Positions 9,370 to 15,943 of a DNA stretch of 37,528 bases are shown here, in pieces. How positions within the stretch are numbered: position 1 is the first letter of the stretch; every line of letters begins with the position of its first letter. Position numbers and translations under genes: made by a program. Source of the DNA: Flavobacterium terrigena (GTDB lineage: Bacteria; Bacteroidota; Bacteroidia; Flavobacteriales; Flavobacteriaceae); NCBI RefSeq assembly GCF_900108955.1, contig NZ_FNYA01000013.1:1-37528 (forward strand), given 5' to 3'. The notes under the pieces are model-generated. The model worked only from the letters and a program-made list of their open reading frames with translations. It was not told the origin of the DNA and did not search any database.

Positions 9370-10113
9370 TTGAGTACAAAAAAAATTTACTTCGCTTCAG
9401 ACCAACATTTAGGAGCTCCAACCCCAGAAATTAGCTTTCCTAGAGAGCAAAAATTTGTGCAATGGTTAGATGAAGTCAAACAAGATGCAGAAGCTATTTT
9501 TTTACTTGGCGATTTGTTCGATTTTTGGTTCGAATACAAAACGGTTGTACCTAAAGGATTTGTCCGAGTTTTAGGAAAATTAGCCGAAATAAAAGATTCA
9601 GGGATTCCTATTTATTTTTTTGTTGGAAACCACGATTTATGGATGGGAGATTATTTTGAAAAAGAACTAAACATTCCCGTTTATCACGATAACAAAGAAT
9701 TTACTTTTAACGGAAAAACTTTTTTAATTGGTCATGGTGACGGAAAAGGCCCTGGCGACATGGGTTACAAACGCATGAAAAAAGTATTTACCAATCCGTT
9801 TTCAAAATGGTTGTTCCGCTGGCTACATCCTGATGTTGGTGTACGATTAGCGCAATATTTATCAGTTAAAAACAAATTGATTTCAGGTTCTGAAGATGTG
9901 AAATTTTTAGGCGAAGACAACGAATGGCTGGTACAATATTGCAAACGCAAATTAGAAACCAAACATTATGATTTTTTTGTTTTCGGACACCGCCATTTAC
10001 CTATGGAAATTCAATTAAACGAACAATCAAAATACATCAATTTAGGTGATTGGATTGGCTATTTTACGTATGGTGCTTTTGATGGCGAGAAGTTTGAATT
10101 GAAAAAGTATTAA
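9370..10113 (+). CDS. lpxH: UDP-2,3-diacylglucosamine diphosphatase LpxH
   Basis: 247 residues with the metallophosphoesterase motif set of LpxH: D11 and H13 (FASDQHLG), GD at 47-48 (LLGDLFDFWFEY), GNHD at 86-89, H122 in LIGHGDG, and GHRH at 206-209. LpxH removes UMP from UDP-2,3-diacylglucosamine to give lipid X, a step of lipid A synthesis at the inner face of the cytoplasmic membrane. The start is a TTG at 9370: no ATG lies close enough, and the catalytic DxH motif is only 11 residues in, so a downstream start would destroy the enzyme. It is divergent from the secretion cassette and transcribed alone, with a structured RNA candidate immediately downstream. Confidence 0.9.
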   Translation: MSTKKIYFASDQHLGAPTPEISFPREQKFVQWLDEVKQDAEAIFLLGDLFDFWFEYKTVVPKGFVRVLGKLAEIKDSGIPIYFFVGNHDLWMGDYFEKELNIPVYHDNKEFTFNGKTFLIGHGDGKGPGDMGYKRMKKVFTNPFSKWLFRWLHPDVGVRLAQYLSVKNKLISGSEDVKFLGEDNEWLVQYCKRKLETKHYDFFVFGHRHLPMEIQLNEQSKYINLGDWIGYFTYGAFDGEKFELKKY

Positions 10114-10130
10114 AAACAATTTTATTCTGA

Positions 10131-10240
10131 AACGCGAATTTGCGTTAGGGATGGAAGCGGTATCCTTTTTAATTTGATTGCCATAAAGCAAGGCAAATTT
10201 AAAAGATATAGCGTACAGCCCGACCCTTGTGGTAACGCCC
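10131..10240 (+). ncRNA. Structured RNA candidate downstream of lpxH (possibly the Flavo-1 motif)
   Basis: The gap after lpxH can fold as a closed multi-helix RNA. A closing helix pairs GCGTTA (10142-10147) with TAACGC (10233-10238). A long hairpin at 10161-10208 pairs 10161-10176 with 10194-10208, with 11 of 12 core pairs and one bulged C. The flanks are conserved-looking words: AGGGATGGAAGCGG on the left and AGCCCGACCCTTGTGGTAACGC on the right (20 or fewer bases each when split). The words resemble a structured element I recall from Flavobacterium genomes, perhaps Flavo-1, but the name is from memory and uncertain. A competing hairpin, AACGC (10131-10135) with GCGTT (10142-10146), would block the closing helix. 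Orientation is presumed plus. No own promoter was seen, so it may be cut from the lpxH transcript. Confidence 0.65.
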
Positions 10241-10246
10241 AAAAAC

Positions 10247-11488
10247 TTACTTTTCTATTTCTAAATCTCTGAATTTTGGTGAAGCAACAGCTGTGGTTCC
10301 TACAACCAAAATGGTCATTATTCCACCAAAGACAACGGCATTTACTACGCCAAATAATTTGGAAGTTAAGCCACTTTCGAAAGCGCCTAATTCATTAGAT
10401 GAACCTACGAAAATGGAGTTTACCGAAGAAACTCGACCGCGCATGTCGTCTGGTGTATAAATTTGTAAAATCGTAGAACGGATTACGACAGAAAAACCAT
10501 CGGTAACACCGCTTAAGAATAAAGCCACCACTGAAATCCAGAAATTCTCTGATAATCCAAAAACGATGATACAAATTCCAAATCCAAAAACGGCTAGTAA
10601 TAATTTTTTTCCGGTATTTTTTTCGATGGAAAACATCGTAGAAGCCAACATGGTTAATAATCCACCAATGGCTGGTGCGGCTCGTAAAATCCCGAAACCT
10701 TCTGAACCGACTTTTAGAATATCTTGTGCGAAAATAGGCAATAACGCCACTGCTCCACCGAATAAAACCGCAAACATATCTAATGAAAGTGCGTTTAAAA
10801 TAATTTTATTTTGAAACACAAATCGGAGTCCGGCCTTCAAACTTTCGGAAACGGGTTCGCCAATTTTTTTATTTAAGATGGGTTTTTTACTGATTTGCAA
10901 CAACACAATAATCCCTAAAACAATCGAAATTGTCACGAAAATCATCGAGTTGAAAACACCAATTCCACCGATTAAAAACCCTGCTAAAGCTGGACCAATA
11001 ACGGCTGAAACTTGCCAAGAAGAACTACTCCATGTCGCGGCATTTGTGAATTGCGATTTCGGAACAATTAATCCCAACAAACTAAAAATAGAAGGAATAA
11101 TAAACGAACGAATGATTCCACCTAAAAATACCAAGGCGTAAATCGCATATAAAAAAGGTTGCTTTCCGATAGTTGAAACGGTTTCTGGATGAACCAAAAA
11201 ACACAACAAAATACTAATGGTTAACGTTCCTAAAAAACATTTGACCAACATGGTTCTTTTCTCGGATTGATCTACAATATGTCCGGCAAATAACGCCATT
11301 GTTATCGCTGGAATCACTTCCATTAAACCAATTAATCCGAGTGACCACGGGTTTTTTGTAATGCTGTACACTTCCCATTCAATCAATACAAATTGCATCG
11401 ACCAAGCTAATACTATAGCTAATCGCATCAGGATAAACCAACGAAATTCTGGGATTTTTAAGGACGAAAAGGGATCTTTTTTTGTCAT
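10247..11488 (-). CDS. MFS transporter (MFS_3/EntS-like)
   Basis: 413 residues with about 12 hydrophobic segments and the major-facilitator loop 2-3 signature in the form GHIVDQSEKRTMLV (about residues 69-82). The N-terminal pattern FRWFILMRLAIVLAWSMQFVLIEW and the SGVTDGFSVVIRSTILQIYTPDDMRGRVSSV-type segment in the second half (shared in short pieces) resemble the MFS_3/enterobactin-exporter branch, which is mostly made of exporters. The substrate cannot be read from sequence. The gene follows recJ on the same strand after 69 bases that contain a 9-bp doublet repeat. Its stop lies 7 bases past the end of the structured RNA candidate on the other strand, so the two transcripts converge. Confidence 0.82.
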   Translation of the reverse strand: MTKKDPFSSLKIPEFRWFILMRLAIVLAWSMQFVLIEWEVYSITKNPWSLGLIGLMEVIPAITMALFAGHIVDQSEKRTMLVKCFLGTLTISILLCFLVHPETVSTIGKQPFLYAIYALVFLGGIIRSFIIPSIFSLLGLIVPKSQFTNAATWSSSSWQVSAVIGPALAGFLIGGIGVFNSMIFVTISIVLGIIVLLQISKKPILNKKIGEPVSESLKAGLRFVFQNKIILNALSLDMFAVLFGGAVALLPIFAQDILKVGSEGFGILRAAPAIGGLLTMLASTMFSIEKNTGKKLLLAVFGFGICIIVFGLSENFWISVVALFLSGVTDGFSVVIRSTILQIYTPDDMRGRVSSVNSIFVGSSNELGAFESGLTSKLFGVVNAVVFGGIMTILVVGTTAVASPKFRDLEIEK

Positions 11489-11500
11489 AGTTTTTTATGA

Positions 11501-11518
11501 ACCGCAAAGGTCGCAAAG
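11501..11518. repeat. 9-bp doublet ACCGCAAAG-GTCGCAAAG
   Basis: Two 9-base units in tandem in the 69-base gap between recJ and the MFS gene. The word CTTTGCGGT recurs on the plus strand at about 19490-19498 in the gap after mscL. Similar words appear often between flavobacterial genes in my memory. Function unknown. Confidence 0.5.
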
Positions 11519-11557
11519 ATTTTTTTATTTTATACTAATTTTATGATTTAGCTAACA

Positions 11558-13246
11558 TTATCTTATATCTCTTAATTGCAGTTGCAAACTCACGTTTCCA
11601 TTCCATTCGTTTTCTTCTACTACATAAACGGCTTCGAAAGGATTTCTGTTTTTTACTATGGTAATTTTCTTTCCTAATCCGAAACCTATTCCATTGAAAT
11701 TTGGTGAGCCATTTTGTTTTACGAAGACTTTCAAATGTTCTTCATCGTTTCCTAATGTTTTCGCATAACCTGAATCGACAACATTTTTCGACATAAAAAC
11801 AGGTGTCATATTTTCTGGTCCGAAAGGTTCGAATTGTTTTAGAATGCGCATAAATTTTTCATCGATATCCGAAAAATCCATTTCAAAATCCACTGAAATT
11901 TCAGGAATTAATAAATCGGGATGAATGGTGTTTTTGACTTCATTTTCGAAAGCGTTTTTAAAATTCAGATAGTTTTCTTCTTTTAAGGTCATTCCGGCTG
12001 CATACATATGTCCGCCAAATTGCTCCAAATGTTCTGCGCAAGCTTCCAAGGCATTATACACATCAAAATCTTTTACCGAACGTGCCGAAGCTGCCAGTTT
12101 ATCTCCACTTTTCGTAAAAACGACGGTTGGACGATAATAATTTTCTACTAATCGAGACGCTACAATTCCGATGACACCTTTGTGCCAACTTTCTTGATAC
12201 ACAACAGTTGAAAAGCGTTCGGTTTCGTTATTTTCTTCAATTTGTAGCAAGGCTTGTTTGGTAATTTGCTTGTCTAAATCTTTTCGATCCGAATTATAAC
12301 CTTCAATTTCAGAAGCAAATTGTTCGGCTTGTTCTAAATTATATTCGGTTAAAAGTGCTACCGCTTCATTACCGTGTTTCACTCTTCCCGCCGCGTTAAT
12401 TCTGGGTGCGACGATGAAAACGACATCGGTAATCGTTAAGACTTTTTTTTTCACATTCTGAATTAAAGCTTTAATTCCTGGTCGCGGATTAGTATTTATG
12501 ACTTCCAAACCAAATTTCGCCAGCACACGATTTTCTCCAGTCATTGGAACAATATCGGCAGCAATTGCTGTGGCAACTAAATCTAAATAAGGAAGTAAAT
12601 CTTCAATGGTTTGATTTCTGTTTTCGGCTAGAGCCTGAATCAATTTAAATCCGACACCACAACCACATAGTTCATCATAAGGATAACTACAATCAGCGCG
12701 TTTTGGATCTAAAACGGCAATCGCATCTGGTAAAAATTCGCCAGGTCGATGATGGTCGCAAATGATAAAATCGATGTTTTTTTCTTTCGCATAATTCACG
12801 TGGTCGATAGATTTTATGCCGCAATCGAGTGCGATAATTAGCGACACATCATTGTCTTCCGCATAATCGATTCCCATATACGAAATTCCGTAACCTTCGT
12901 TATATCGATCTGGAATATAGGTTGCAACATTTGGATAATAACTTCGCAAATAGCTTGAAACTAAGGAAACGGCAGTTGTTCCGTCGACATCGTAATCGCC
13001 AAAAACTAAAATATTTTCGTTATTAGCAATGGCTTTTTCGATACAAATTACAGCTTTGTCCATATCTTTCATGAGATACGGATTGTGTAAGTCTTCTAAA
13101 GTGGGTCTGAAAAATGTTTTGGCTTGTTCGTAGGTTTCAATTCCCCTTTGAACTAATAAAGTAGCGATAGTTTCGTCTACTTGAAGGGCGTTTTGTAAGG
13201 CTTGTACTTTTTCTTTTTCTGGCTTTGATTTGATGGTCCAACGCAT
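11558..13246 (-). CDS. recJ: Single-stranded-DNA-specific exonuclease RecJ
   Basis: 562 residues, the usual RecJ size. The DHH phosphoesterase motifs are intact: VFGDYDVDGTTA (D84, D86, D88), LDCGI (about 140-144) and CDHHRPGE (DHH 164-166). A later RINAAGRVKHG segment and the DHHA1-type GGHMYAAGMTL are also present. RecJ is a cytoplasmic 5'-3' exonuclease acting on single-stranded DNA in recombination, mismatch and base-excision repair. It starts at the ATG at 13246. Upstream is a 221-base gap rich in repeats, so it probably has its own promoter, though I could not place one. The MFS gene follows 69 bases downstream and may be cotranscribed. Confidence 0.95.
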   Translation of the reverse strand: MRWTIKSKPEKEKVQALQNALQVDETIATLLVQRGIETYEQAKTFFRPTLEDLHNPYLMKDMDKAVICIEKAIANNENILVFGDYDVDGTTAVSLVSSYLRSYYPNVATYIPDRYNEGYGISYMGIDYAEDNDVSLIIALDCGIKSIDHVNYAKEKNIDFIICDHHRPGEFLPDAIAVLDPKRADCSYPYDELCGCGVGFKLIQALAENRNQTIEDLLPYLDLVATAIAADIVPMTGENRVLAKFGLEVINTNPRPGIKALIQNVKKKVLTITDVVFIVAPRINAAGRVKHGNEAVALLTEYNLEQAEQFASEIEGYNSDRKDLDKQITKQALLQIEENNETERFSTVVYQESWHKGVIGIVASRLVENYYRPTVVFTKSGDKLAASARSVKDFDVYNALEACAEHLEQFGGHMYAAGMTLKEENYLNFKNAFENEVKNTIHPDLLIPEISVDFEMDFSDIDEKFMRILKQFEPFGPENMTPVFMSKNVVDSGYAKTLGNDEEHLKVFVKQNGSPNFNGIGFGLGKKITIVKNRNPFEAVYVVEENEWNGNVSLQLQLRDIR

Positions 13247-13256
13247 AATAATTTGA

Positions 13257-13279
13257 GATTTACGAGTTACGATTTATGA
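13257..13279. repeat. Degenerate short-word repeat upstream of recJ
   Basis: GATTTACGA, GTTACGA and TTTATGA follow one another without gaps directly upstream of the recJ start. This is one of several gaps in the window filled with 7-9 base words repeated two to four times. Confidence 0.45.
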
Positions 13280-13315
13280 TTTTGGCGAATAGTATTATTT
13301 ACAAATTTATAAAAA

Positions 13316-13462
13316 TTAAACATATAAGTCATATAAGTTTATTTATTTACCAAATAACTTACATGTGCTAATTTATAACTTTAAAAAGCGCATATAAATT
13401 TTGTCTACGACAAAATTACAACATCCATAAAGCAAGAAAACTTATATGACTTATATGTTTAA
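13316..13462. repeat. 25-bp perfect inverted repeat, MITE-like, between HopJ gene and recJ
   Basis: Arms at 13316-13340 and 13438-13462 are exact reverse complements over 25 bases and are separated by 97 bases. Each arm holds a doublet of the 9-mer CATATAAGT (or its complement). The interior contains a second perfect hairpin, AATTTTGTC-TAC-GACAAAATT, near 13406-13426. There is no room for a transposase. The layout resembles a miniature inverted-repeat element or a long terminator-like stem; I see no clear target-site duplication because the flanks are A-rich. With the word repeat at 13257-13279 it explains most of the gap 13247-13467. Confidence 0.75.
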
Positions 13463-13467
13463 AAAAG

Positions 13468-13809
13468 CTATTTCTTCTCTAGAGCCACACTTTCAAACTG
13501 AATCCCTTCCCAACCAAAAATCATGAAATTTCTAATGTTTTGATGATCTGTGGCGTCTGGTGTATTTAATACATCTTGATAGAAATCACCGAATAAACTC
13601 AACGTTTCTTCTTTGGTTAATTGCTGTAATTGTGCAAAAGCAAAAATTTTACACGAACCATTATTTTCACCAGCGTTATTGATTTGATTCCCGTTTTTGA
13701 AAGTCGTAGGTGTGAACGTATAATTTTCATCAATGTGAGCGATGGTTTCTGGAAAAGAAACAAATTGATTACTCTTTATTTTTTCTATGAAATTTATTAA
13801 ACTATTCAT
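13468..13809 (-). CDS. HopJ-family (type III effector HopJ-like) small protein
   Basis: 113 residues from the ATG at 13809, which overlaps the rsmI stop by 8 bases; an upstream TTG would extend it into rsmI and is unlikely. The motif block LTKEETLSLFGDFYQDVL, then DHQNIRNF and GWEGIQFE is that of the HopJ family, named after a Pseudomonas syringae effector but widespread in free-living marine and flavobacterial species. NNAGENNGSCKIFAFA lies upstream of it. Nothing points to type III secretion here: there is no signal sequence and no secretion genes. A cytoplasmic role is more likely, and its function is unknown. The overlap with rsmI implies translational coupling. Confidence 0.8.
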   Translation of the reverse strand: MNSLINFIEKIKSNQFVSFPETIAHIDENYTFTPTTFKNGNQINNAGENNGSCKIFAFAQLQQLTKEETLSLFGDFYQDVLNTPDATDHQNIRNFMIFGWEGIQFESVALEKK

Positions 13810-14503
13810 CTTTTGATTTTTTTTCTTTTTCTGAACTTTTCCCACCAACAACCACAACAATTTCACCTTTTGGTGGTTTCGCTTCAAAGTGTTTTAAGAC
13901 TTCTTCGGCTGTTCCGCGGATAGTTTCTTCGTGTAGCTTGGATATTTCTCTGGAAACAGAAACTGGTCTGTCTGCGCCAAAATATTGGATAAATTCCGCT
14001 AAGGTTTTTAGTAATTTATGTGGAGAAACGTATAAAATCATGGTTCGAGTTTCTTCGGCAAGAGCCAAATAACGCGTTTGTCTCCCTTTTTTATCAGGTA
14101 AAAATCCTTCGAAAATAAATTTATCGTTGGGCAAGCCACTATTAACCAAAGCTGGTACAAAAGCTGTCGCGCCTGGTAAACAATCCACTTCAATTCCGTT
14201 TTCCACACAAGCGCGTGTTAACAAAAATCCAGGATCCGAAATGGCTGGAGTTCCTGCATCAGAAATTAAAGCAATCGTTTCACCACCTTTTAATCGAGTA
14301 ATTAAATTCTCCACCGTTTTGTGTTCGTTATGCATGTGATGACTGTGCATGTGTGTAGAAATTTCAAAATGCTTTAGTAATTTTCCGCTAGTGCGTGTGT
14401 CTTCAGCTAAAATTAAATCAGCTTCTTTTAGTACGCGAATGGCACGAAAAGTCATGTCGTCTAAATTACCAATTGGCGTGGGAACTATGTATAATTTGCT
14501 CAT
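13802..14503 (-). CDS. rsmI: 16S rRNA (cytidine1402-2'-O)-methyltransferase RsmI
   Basis: 233 residues from the ATG at 14503, beginning MSKLYIVPTPIGNLDDMTFR, the family N-terminus. Key blocks: AEDTRTSGKLLKHF (about 33-46), ALISDAGTPAISDPG (about 78-92), the PGATAFVPALVNSGLP region, and VSREISKLHEE. RsmI uses S-adenosylmethionine to 2'-O-methylate C1402 in the ribosomal decoding centre. An upstream in-frame ATG at 14533 would add ten residues encoded by a repeat palindrome; the family N-terminus argues against it. The HopJ-family gene overlaps its end by 8 bases. The lysine/glutamate-rich tail (SSEKEKKSKDE) is ordinary for this group. Confidence 0.93.
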   Translation of the reverse strand: MSKLYIVPTPIGNLDDMTFRAIRVLKEADLILAEDTRTSGKLLKHFEISTHMHSHHMHNEHKTVENLITRLKGGETIALISDAGTPAISDPGFLLTRACVENGIEVDCLPGATAFVPALVNSGLPNDKFIFEGFLPDKKGRQTRYLALAEETRTMILYVSPHKLLKTLAEFIQYFGADRPVSVSREISKLHEETIRGTAEEVLKHFEAKPPKGEIVVVVGGKSSEKEKKSKDE

Positions 14504-14520
14504 AAATTTAAGAATGAAAG

Positions 14521-14564
14521 GTTCTCGATACATTCCGATTCATTCTTCATCGGAACACTCGAAC
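14521..14564. repeat. REP-like palindromic element upstream of rsmI
   Basis: An inner stem TTCCGAT (14533-14539) pairs with ATCGGAA (14549-14555). Outer elements GTTC-TCGA (14521-14528) and TCGAAC (14559-14564) are also complementary apart from one base. The form, with TCGAGAAC/GTTCGAGTG ends, resembles short palindromic repeats scattered in flavobacterial genomes. It fills most of the gap between rsmI and the acidic protein gene and could act as a processing or termination hairpin. Confidence 0.6.
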
Positions 14565-14584
14565 TGACGATTGTTGCAAAAATT

Positions 14585-15703
14585 TTATTTAAATTTATTT
14601 TCAACAATTTCTAAAAATCGAACTTCAAATTCTTCTTTATTTTCCCAATTGTTATAATCTGGTTTTACGAAATCTAAAACGAAAGATTTTGCTTCGTCCC
14701 AATTTGTAAAGGTGTTTAGTTGAGAAATTACGCGGTTTAAATCGTCTCCATTTCCAGCAAATAAATTTTTCTCAAAAGCAATTTTATCGTTTAAACCTAA
14801 AACAATCGCTTTCCCAGTTGGAACAGTTTCCGTTTTAGCTCCGCTCGATTCGGCTTCGCCTCGGGTTGGTTCTTCTTTAACTTCAGCAACAACTTCTTCT
14901 TTAACAACAAGTTCTTCTTTTGTAACTACTTCTACTTCATCAGACTTATCTAATTCTTCTTTTACTTCTCCAGGAATTTCTTGTTCTTCTAAAGTTACTT
15001 CCGGTTGAACCGCTTCAAAAACGGGTTCTTTAATTAATTCTTCAATGATTGGTTCGTCTTTTTTAACGAACATCGTAGCTTGATAATCGTGCACCAAAAT
15101 ATCATCCATAGAAATTTGTTTCGAAACTTTAGTTCCAATAATTTCCGGATTTGAAGTCATTTCTTTCTTCTCTTTTTTGTCTTCTACAACTTCATTTTTT
15201 GTTTCTTCAGCAACAACTTCTTCTTTAACTTCTTCTTTTTCGGTTGCTGAGCTTGTCGAAGTATCTTTTGCAGGAAACGCTTCATGAGAAATGTCATTTT
15301 TCTTGAAAAGCTCTTCTTTAATTTGTGCAATATGTTCTTTAGAAGCCATTTCTACTTCAATATCTCCATTTCCTGGAAACGCTTCGTGAGAAATGTCGTT
15401 TTTCTCAAAAAGTTCTTCTTCAATTTGGGCGATATGTTCTTTGGAAGCCAATTCCATCATTTCTTCTTCCTCATCTTCCACCTCAATAGTTCCAACCACA
15501 ATTTTGGCTACTTTTTCTTCAAAAAGCGCTTCAGAAAATTCTTCATTTACTAAAGCTGTATTGGCTTCGTAAAATTTCAATAGCGTTAATTGTTCGTACA
15601 GTTTTTTAACCTCTTCATGTAATTGAATAGTTTCTGTATGGTTTTTTAGCTTTAATAAACGGTGCGCTATGCTAATTAATTCGCCTTCAATTTTTTTCTT
15701 CAT
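14585..15703 (-). CDS. Acidic, low-complexity protein of unknown function
   Basis: 372 residues, not recognised as a characterised family, though the ends look like a conserved flavobacterial hypothetical protein. The N-terminal 65 residues are helical (KKKIEGELISIAHRLLKLKN). The middle (about 75-300) is very rich in E, K and V and probably disordered or coiled. The C-terminal 65 residues (LGLNDKIAFEKNLFAGNGDD, then NWDEAKSFVLDFVKPDYNNW) look like a small folded domain. There is no signal peptide or membrane segment, so it is probably cytoplasmic. The middle holds a 34-residue tandem duplication and two GC-rich in-frame inserts that look like REP elements. The gene precedes rsmI on the same strand, with a -7 promoter element at 15762-15769. 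Confidence 0.75.
   Translation of the reverse strand: MKKKIEGELISIAHRLLKLKNHTETIQLHEEVKKLYEQLTLLKFYEANTALVNEEFSEALFEEKVAKIVVGTIEVEDEEEEMMELASKEHIAQIEEELFEKNDISHEAFPGNGDIEVEMASKEHIAQIKEELFKKNDISHEAFPAKDTSTSSATEKEEVKEEVVAEETKNEVVEDKKEKKEMTSNPEIIGTKVSKQISMDDILVHDYQATMFVKKDEPIIEELIKEPVFEAVQPEVTLEEQEIPGEVKEELDKSDEVEVVTKEELVVKEEVVAEVKEEPTRGEAESSGAKTETVPTGKAIVLGLNDKIAFEKNLFAGNGDDLNRVISQLNTFTNWDEAKSFVLDFVKPDYNNWENKEEFEVRFLEIVENKFK
14838..14868. repeat. GC-rich REP-like insert inside coding sequence
   Basis: A 31-base GC-rich island in an AT-rich gene, with the hairpin core GGC-GAA-GCC and flanking CCG/CGG complementarity. It codes in frame for about PTRGEAESSGAK inside the E/K-rich region of the 372-residue protein. 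A second such word lies at 15246-15262. Confidence 0.45.
15246..15262. repeat. REP-like word inside coding sequence
   Basis: On the minus strand ACTTCGACAAGCTCAGC, a word I associate with dispersed flavobacterial repeats. Here it lies in frame in the 372-residue protein (about TSTSSAT, residue 148 onward), next to the 34-residue duplication. Confidence 0.45.
15273..15454 (-). repeat. 102-bp tandem duplication within coding sequence
   Basis: Two copies of a segment coding for ASKEHIAQI-E/K-EELF-E/K-KNDISHEAFP lie exactly 102 bases (34 codons) apart (compare 15273-15283 with 15375-15385). The copies differ at several third positions, so they have diverged but kept frame and protein sequence. 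Confidence 0.85.
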
Positions 15704-15761
15704 AACTTTTTGTTTGTGTTGAACTTTTATAGCGGTGATTTTTATATTTTTGTTATAATTA

Positions 15762-15769
15762 CAAAGGTA
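15762..15769 (-). promoter_or_regulatory. Promoter -7 element for the acidic protein gene
   Basis: The minus strand reads TACCTTTG, matching TAnnTTTG, 58 bases before the ATG at 15703. No clear -33 TTTG is seen. The rest of the 240-base gap 15704-15943 is AT-rich; its only other structure is an 8-bp inverted repeat at 15860-15881 (TTCATTAA-N6-TTAATGAA) upstream of tdk. Confidence 0.5.
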
Positions 15770-15943
15770 AAAGAAAAAACGTGTTTCTGTTAGTTGTAAA
15801 AAACATTTTTATATCAATTTTTCAACACAGATAATCACAAATTTTCAGAACTTAAATATTTCATTAAAGTTAATTAATGAAAGCTGGGTTTTGTTTCAAA
15901 ATTCTTTGTTATTATTGTAAAATTAATTTTAGAAAAAAGAAAA

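Noticed and set aside
10042..10242. 66-codon minus-strand frame after lpxH
   Set aside because: It overlaps the 3' end of lpxH and the structured RNA; no protein features. The base pairing explains the region better.
13468..13809. Type III secretion effector
   Set aside because: Only the family name suggests it; no secretion genes or signals are present and the gene is coupled to rsmI.
13810..13887. Longer HopJ-family protein starting inside rsmI
   Set aside because: It would need a TTG and a lysine-rich out-of-family N-terminus; the ATG at 13809 overlaps the rsmI stop in the usual coupled manner.
15284..15553. Phe-rich 89-codon plus-strand frame
   Set aside because: It is the mirror of the E/K-rich duplicated region of the 372-residue protein.
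15860..15881. TTCATTAA-N6-TTAATGAA upstream of tdk as a regulator site
   Set aside because: Eight-base A/T palindromes are common in such DNA, and it is not repeated elsewhere or placed over a recognisable promoter.
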